Source of the DNA: Heligmosomoides polygyrus polygyrus
Lineage: Eukaryota; Nematoda; Chromadorea; Rhabditida; Heligmosomidae
Direction: 5' to 3'
DNA: 64,000 nucleotides
Assembly: GCA_947396885.1 (NCBI GenBank)
Contig: OX377204.1
Span: 24,745,706 to 24,809,705 of the forward strand
A program made the translations under genes and the position numbers. The notes below the pieces were generated by a model, which was given only the letters and a program-made list of their open reading frames with translations, did not search any database and was not told the origin of the DNA. Of the stretch, positions 57,471 to 64,000 are shown one piece after another; the stretch's first letter is position 1; each line of letters begins with the position of its first letter.

Positions 57471-57969
57471 GACTGAGCAACCCATCATTTAATCACTCTC
57501 ACTTTAATTTTGTAAACGTATGGGTTCGAATCGGATCATAACTGTTCAGGGAGAAGCGGTATTCCTTCTTCTTGAAAAGCGTCCTGCTTTCCGCTGTAAA
57601 GTGCTGCAGCTGTTTGCATTCATGATATACCAGCTCGCCAAGCATGTTGGTTGTTGAACCTTGCTTTGATCGGAGTGCGAGGAAATGATCACAGCAAGGG
57701 AACGGCTGTTAACCTTGGCAAAGTCGACATAGTCGCATCTACTTATGAGAACCACTGCTACTATACCTTTATGGATTTACTACGATTCGAACTTGAGAGC
57801 ACACAGTGTTGCCTTCTATTTTAGCCCTGAAATATTAAGGCTACTTGCTCATTACCTTTTCCGAGTTACCCTCCACGATTCGACCACATTTTTTCTTGAA
57901 TATGAATCGAACCCTTTCGCGTACTCCCTTGGTTAGTAAAAAGATATTTGGTTGCTGAAAGATATCTCC
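57471..57969. other. No gene recognised
   Basis: Nothing assigned. Confidence 0.45.
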
Positions 57970-58124
57970 AGGGGCCAGATTCATCACCGATACCATCGGT
58001 ATCATTTCACGGCGGATTCACCATACCGGCCTACGTTGTAAGCGATACAGAAAGATTTAGAGATACAGATACGATAACCGATATACCGGTAACGGCCGAC
58101 AAGCGGTTGATGAATCTGGCCCCA
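57970..58124. mobile_element. Short MITE
   Basis: About 155 bp with inverted ends GGGGCCAGATTCATCA and TGATGAATCTGGCCCC. Internal ACCGATA/CGGTATC stretches also pair partly. Superfamily not determined. Confidence 0.8.
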
Positions 58125-58327
58125 GGACGTCGACCAGAACTTTATCACCTTTCAGTCTTCCACGTGTTCCAATTGATGTTGTCTTGTTTCTTTACAGCTT
58201 TTCCATCTTCGCTAGGGTATCTTCGCTAATATTATTTGCACTCCTCTTCCACACAGAGATCTTAGCGTGAAACAAGCAAATTGACGGCGCTTTTTAGGAG
58301 CAATTAAGGGATGCATGCAAACGGAGA

Positions 58328-58625
58328 CGCCTGGTATGTAGCTCAGTCGGAGGACTCGCCGGCTGTCGCGTGAACCCGATACTAGGTTCCTGGTTCGGAT
58401 TTCCCGCCCAGACCAACCAAGCCTGCCATCCGTAAGGGCTCGGTGAATTGCTACCATTCTTACCTGTGAAGGACAACATACAGACTTCTCCATCAGCTGG
58501 CCACCACGAGTCACGTCTAGGTCAAATACTCACTCAAATGGCCTCTATAACATCCGGTAGAAGTAGAATACGTGCATTCCAAAGCGACTATTTAATGCCG
58601 TCCTTTATTCCTTTATCCTTCATGC
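58328..58625 (+). repeat. SINE copy, near full length
   Basis: Forward: TGTAGCTCAGTCGGAGGAC is a nearly canonical tRNA A box; GGTTCCTGGTTCGGATTTCC follows, and it ends CCGTCCTTTATTCC. Confidence 0.85.
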
Positions 58626-59184
58626 AAACGGAAAAGGATCCAAAATACGCGTCCACTATTGAGGATGGAATAACATCACTGTTGATTCGAGACTGTTAAA
58701 ACCATTGTCTAATTATTTATTTGCTTTAATGTCGTAAAAGCCGCAGAAAAACATTACATACTATGAGATGCATACGTTCATAGGGGAGCTCTGTCTCACC
58801 ACTGGACTGTTAGTGCATGACTAATCGTGTGTGTTAAACAGTTGGTTGGTCTGTGATTCATTAGCCATCAGCTTTGTCGTTGTGCCTCGATGAGTCGTTC
58901 AGTTACACTGCTGGCCAGTCGGAATCATTTAGCCTTGAGTTCCTTCATTAACCTAGCCATTCGCTCTTGGACAACCATACTTTTATGCGTTAGTAGATGA
59001 GTGTTGCCAACTCCAAAGCATTAGTCACTTTTTCCGCTAACGTTTCTGCTTTTCGTCATTATCAGTGCCTGGAAATCGAGAACAAATGCTACCCAGCTCA
59101 CTTCATACCCCTTTCCAGGTTACAAGTCTAAGAGCCAGTGAATCACTGTCAAGTGCTGAGGAACACATAAGCTGTGAAGATTGA
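58626..59184. other. No gene recognised
   Basis: Nothing assigned. Confidence 0.45.
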
Positions 59185-59565
59185 CGTTAGGCAATCCCTT
59201 TGCAGGGTACGTCATGCATTCTACTTCTATGGGATATGGTGGAGGCAATGTGAATGTGTATTTGGCCTACAGGACGCGTGTAGCACCGTGGGAAAAGTTG
59301 CCGGCTGTCGCGTGCACCCGATACTAGGTTCTTGGTTCGGATTTTCCGCTCAGGCGAACAATTCTTCCATCCCTCCTAGGTCGGTGAATTGGTACCACAC
59401 TTGTCTGAGAAGGATAAGACGTTGAGCTGTTCATTCCAAAGGTTTGAGTAACACCGTCGTTTTATCCCTCATTTGGTCTATACAGTGACTAGCGGTGTAC
59501 CTGTCCATGAATAAATCAGTAGTTTATCCTTCCCAGACGAGTCTGGCTCCTATTCACCGACCCCC
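59185..59565. repeat. Composite SINE cluster
   Basis: Reversed 3-prime part 59185-59272, forward copy 59275-59475 (ACGCGTGTAGCACCGTGGG, GGTTCTTGGTTCGGATTTTC), reversed part 59477-59565 (TCCTTCCCAGACGAGTCTGG). Confidence 0.7.
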
Positions 59566-59975
59566 GAAGGCAAAAAAAAAACGATTGCTTGAAATGGACG
59601 GAAAACTCAACCAAAGAATTCTAAATCAGAGTGCACCCGAAAACGAATCTCCTCCTTCGACTGCGTCAACACTCACCCGGGGAATACATATAGTCAAGAA
59701 ATGCTCACTCATGAGTTGGGAAGGACCTCATGACATTCTCGCGCAGCATACCGTCGTAGTCTGATCAAGCGAGGGTCTAACTGAGCTGTAGGCGTAGCGA
59801 TCAAAGTCCGCAGAGAAGAAGAAAGGGGTAACTCGTTGCTGATAGTCATACATTCAATGATGAGAAAAATGAATGTCCTCATGATGATTTTCCATAACCA
59901 ACGAGTTTTCCCCTTTCTTGACTGACCGCTGCACACTTTGGTTTCAACGTTTTCAAGTCGGGATGGCCTCTTTAG

Positions 59976-62073
59976 CAGAGATGTGCGGAATTTCCGTTTC
60001 CGTGTTCCGAATTCAGGTTTTTGGCCGTCCTTGGCTTTTCCGTTCTGTTCCACAAGGTTGTGCACTGCTTTCATTCATCTCTTGACATCTGACGAAAGGT
60101 TGAAGAAGAAGATTAACTATACCTCGTCTTTTTTTGTGATTGTTTTGCTTTCAAACCGATGTTGCATCCGCTTGTCGGAACACTGTGACAACAAAATTGG
60201 ATTCTTTTCTCCTCTCTTGAAACGATGTACTACCGATCAATATAAGACCACAAAAGCTTTCACGAGTACTTGAGTCTAGAATCAAATTCCTTATCCGAAG
60301 CATGCGTGTCTTTTTACCCCAATAATTTTTCCATTAGATCTGGCTTGGACCACCAATTATAGGATCAGAGTTCTATAAGCCTAGTCTTAGGTTGTTAACA
60401 TTGCTTTTCATGAGGGACATTGAATCTATCCTAGTCGGAGGAGGGCACGCGGTGTCTTGCCTCTCTATCGTCTCCTTTGACTTTGTTCCAAGGCTTCGGC
60501 TACTGCCAAATGATACTACGGTACCCATGCGATCCAAAGTGTGGTTGTCGTGTCGTGGAATGCTAAACACAATTGCAACCTTAGAGCTGCCCCCTCCCAT
60601 TTAGGATAGATCTGGCACATTCAGTAACACCGGTTAAGTGTCCTAAATGGCGAAATTTCTGCCATCTTACTCTTCAACTTGGATCACTAAGTTTAAAATA
60701 GTATTTTCGTATTTCCAAGAAAGATTTTGCATAGACTTCTATTTGTTGTTATTTGTTCTATGATTCGAATACAAGGTTTTTTCCCAGTTATCTGTTGTTG
60801 GAAAAGAGTCGCATGCTGACTTGCCCGCTTCCTAAATTCATTAACGGCGACTGGATATTATCGCCGCCATGGACATATATTAGGTTGTCCCATAAGTCCC
60901 CGCCGTTTTTTTTCAACGATTCACTGCAGATTTCGCCGGCGGTCTCTTGCATAGCGCTGCATAGCTTTCGGAAGAGAATGATTTTCTCTATCAGAATTTG
61001 TATTGCATTTCTTTTTTCATCATGAATTTTGTCAATTTTTAGGTTGTTGAAGTGAAAAGTGAAAAAGTGAAAATGTAGCCATTTGCGCACTTGTTCTCTC
61101 CGCTTAGGTTTGTAATTTTTTGCACAGTTTTTTGAGCATTTGGGAGAAAATTTTCTGTACTGCAAGAATTTGTGTTGGTCCTATTTTCTCACTTGCCCTT
61201 TATTGATTTTTAGGTCACCAAATTGGGAATTCCGACTTTTCCGTCCGAATTTTTACCAAAACTCCGGTTCTGTGGTTGGACTTTTTTGCTTGGGGTCATA
61301 TGTCGTTTGGAAGAGGATGTATTGCTCAGTAAGAATTTGTGTCGCATTTATTGGCTCACGCTGATTTCTGTTGAATATCAACAACTGAAGAAGGAGAAGG
61401 AGTTGTTGATGAAGACGCTTTTTCTCTTTTTGGCATTTTGTGGATATTCAGTAGAAATCAATAAACGCGACACAGATTCCTATAGAGCAAGACATTTTCT
61501 TGCGAATGACATATAACACCAACCCAAAAAGTCCAACTACAGAGCAGGAGCTGTCGGCAAAAACAACCATCCTCCTTCGGACGTCCCAATTTGATGACCT
61601 AAAAATCAATAAAGGGCAAGTGGGAAAATAGGACCAACACATATTCTTATAGTACAGAACATTGTCTTCCAAATGTTATAAAAAATTGCGCAAAAAATTA
61701 CAAATCTAAGCGGATAGAACAAGTGCCCAAATGGCTACTTTTTCACTTTTTCACTTTTCACTTCAAAGACCTAAAAATTGACAAAACTCATGATGAGAAA
61801 AGAAATGCAATACAAGCTCTGATAGAGCAATTCATTCTCTTTCGAATGCTATGCAGCGCTATGCAAGAGACCGCCGGCGAAATCTGTAGTGAATCGTTGA
61901 AAAAAAACGGCGGGGACTTATGGGACAACCAATTTATGAAAAATTAAACGAAGTATTGAATCTTGAGTGATTTCCGTTTCCGTGTCTCGTATTCTGGTTT
62001 CCGCCCATCTTTGAAGTCTTCCGTTCCGTATTCCGTGCTTCGCTTTTCTCGAAAAATTTTCCGCACATCCCTG
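59976..62073. mobile_element. Possible hAT-type element hosting the palindromic element
   Basis: CAGAGATGTGCGGAA at the left and TTCCGCACATCCCTG at the right form a 15-bp inverted repeat with one mismatch, of hAT type. Inner flanks also share TTTCCGTTTCCGTGT. Target duplication is not convincing and no transposase frame was found. Confidence 0.4.
60880..61932. mobile_element. Long palindromic (fold-back) transposon, 1.05 kb
   Basis: Two arms of about 490 bp, roughly 85 percent complementary by eye, around a loop of about 60 bases near 61375-61435. Ends TTAGGTTGTCCCATAAGTCC and its complement resemble mariner ends; the left has a TA flank. Each arm holds three degenerate ~170-bp units sharing a GGAAGA ... 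AGAATTTGTGT core (60967, 61138, 61304). No transposase. Frames through it are artefacts. Confidence 0.88.
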
Positions 62074-63419
62074 CTCCTGTAATCTATAGTGAGGGTGGCA
62101 CCGCTAGAAAAGCGGAGTTAACATCAACACAGTAGCCTCGCTGTCTGAAAAAATTCCAAGCAAAGGAACTCTCCTAAGGCAAGTTATTTTGTCATTTTTA
62201 CAACGTAGCTCACTCACAATTTTACCCTCGTTGTTGAAAAGACTGAGTAAAGTATCCCCTCCCCGTTAGGATAGATCCGACCCCTTGTTTGACCTTCAGA
62301 ACATCGATTGTAAATTACGTGAGGAGGGGTTTGACACCATGCCCTTTCTAACACACTAGGTGAGCATTTTTTGCGTCTATATTCTTATGTTCCGCGCACT
62401 ACAATGAATCACTGACCCTTTGCCTTGTCTTATAATCTAGAAAGAGATTCGAAGTTGGTAGGATACATTTCTATTCAATTATGCAAGCTTCGACGAAGGT
62501 AAAAAGTTGAAACGTTGGTCGAATGAATGATTAATTTCTTGAAATTGGCTGCATTCAACTATAACAAGAGTTCATATTGGTATGCCAAGATTCGCGAGCC
62601 GTCGCGCGCAATTAATATCCATTTAAGATTTGTTTTACAGACTACTTCACTTCGAAATACTAAATACTTCGAAAGCTTAAATCCAGCCTGTAGGAAAAAG
62701 GAGAGATCAAAGCTTTTCTGGGCCAAAATGAAGAGTGTGCTCCTGGGGCAGTTCGTTACCATAGAGCGCAAAATTTCTATAATACTCTGTTCAACGAGGG
62801 CATTCTACATATGCGTTTTATTATACATAGGTTTTACTGTACATTATACATAAGTTGTTGGCAAGTGTCACCGGTAGTCAACATTTCTGGTCTAGTCCTT
62901 GCCACTCAATTTTTGGTTGTCATTCTGAACGGGAAATGCTTAGGCATCTGAACATCGCTTAATATGTACTACAATATTCATGTCAGGCAGATTGTTCGTT
63001 TTCGAGACTTTTTCACCATTTCTACCCTTTCCTCTGCAGGTGTACTCAGAGTTACTCCTCTAGCGAACTTTAGTGTTGCTTGCGTTTGCTGTTATGTTAC
63101 CACAACCGAATTCTTCAGCAAGTCAAGAAATACACGGCCGACGCATTGTCCTCTAATAGCCTGTTTTGACGTTTTCGGTGTTTTTTATGCCGAGGTGGAG
63201 GTTATTCTATTACACGGCAAAACAGGAAACTGCGTAAGGCACTTAAGCCTGTATCTCAATGCGTTTTTAGTCAGACGTTGACAATGAGACAGAACTCCAC
63301 CACGCTGTGCGGCATTGCTTCTATTCCGTTCATCCAGTCTAGACCCTCGCTGCAAGGTCACCACACCTGTTTTTTTCTACGTTTTTTATATACACCATTT
63401 TCTCGTCAAATAGGACGCT
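62074..63419. other. No gene recognised
   Basis: Frames at 62527-62853 and 62964-63281 have no motif. AGGATAGATC at 62269 also occurs at 60603. Confidence 0.45.
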
Positions 63420-64000
63420 TTTCAAATCAGATTAGACACTCTTCTAAGCCAGCTTTAGGACTTTTGAAATCGAAGCGAGAGCTCTTCCTAATAGAGATGA
63501 CCATCAGGCAGATTAAACTACAGACTGAATAGGATTGTTAAAATATTTTTGATCAAGGAAAATATGGAATAACTTTCATAGAAATTTTTCAATTCACCTG
63601 TCTTAATAGGTGAACATATCGTTTAAAATTTCATAAAATTTTTATTTTCGGGGAAAATAATGATCTAAAGCTTGTTTTAAAGAGTGGAAAGACTGCAATT
63701 TTCAGTGCCACTGCGCCATTATTCCATGCGACTTTTGCTCGATTTGTAGCAAAATTTCTTCTTGCATGGAGTTTCATCTTATAAAGCTAGAACAAAGACG
63801 ATTGTAAAGAACACGCCTATCCTCATTTAGATACATCATGTAAGCAGCATTTACACTATCAATCAGATAAAAATCGCGACGAGCTTTTCGAACCGTGCGC
63901 AATATGATTGCTTCTCTGTTGTGTTTTAAGACAAGTTTTTGAATATTTTTTTCAAAAAATGAGAATTCTATGAAGTTATTACACTTATTGGGACAGGTGA
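63420..64000 (+). repeat. Fold-back type dispersed repeat, copy 3 (cut by window end)
   Basis: Begins with the reversed terminal segment (TTCAAATCAGATTAGACAC), then the body in forward orientation (AAAGCTTGTTTTAAAGAG, TTGCATGGAGTTTCAT, TATCAATCAGATAAA, TTATTACACTTATTGGG). Confidence 0.65.

Noticed and set aside
60788..61947. Frames of 74-125 aa in both directions
   Set aside because: They lie in the arms of the palindromic element and mirror each other.
1..64000. CRISPR arrays, bacterial operons, rRNA genes
   Set aside because: No regularly spaced repeats of CRISPR type, no Shine-Dalgarno-led gene series and no rRNA sequence seen; the window is eukaryotic.

Overview
The window looks like nuclear DNA of a parasitic nematode, most likely a strongylid/hookworm. 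The evidence is small-exon genes with GT..TTTCAG introns, a secreted EB-module/lustrin-type cysteine-rich protein, many mariner elements including one that resembles the hookworm element bandit (from memory of the literature), an RTE-type LINE tail, and a very abundant tRNA-derived SINE. Species is an inference; no search was possible.

Two host genes can be rebuilt exon by exon with consistent splice phases. Left: a plus-strand F-box protein gene (7045-16713, 7 exons, 270 aa, poly(A) signal at 16984). Centre: a minus-strand gene for a secreted cysteine-rich protein (42267 down to 21418, 12 exons, 468 aa). The genes converge tail to tail. No host gene was recognised from 42.3 kb to the right end.

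The main feature is a 10.1-kb BEL/Pao LTR retrotransposon (24145-34268) in intron 10 of the cysteine-rich gene, antisense to it. It has 483-bp LTRs (5 differences), perfect TGTCGC/GCGACA ends, a 5-bp target duplication AGTTC and a tRNA-Gly-type primer binding site. Its gag-pol is broken by a gag frameshift, deletion of the central reverse-transcriptase domain and an in-frame stop. After pol comes an intact 459-codon third ORF where an env gene would sit; it encodes a gag-like protein with three zinc knuckles. The hexamer ACGCCT occurs 34 times between 25298 and 33031, on the sense strand only, in all three codon phases and in untranslated parts. These two features are the best candidates for something undescribed.

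The rest is dense in repeats: mariner/Tc1 copies at 18842, 21629, 42594, 44316, 48697 and 52308; a 1.05-kb palindromic element at 60880; nested and short MITEs; a fold-back repeat family; an RTE 3-prime end joined to a (TATTAG)n tract; and about 18 SINE copies. A 31-bp-stem hairpin at 44138-44222 looks like a microRNA precursor.
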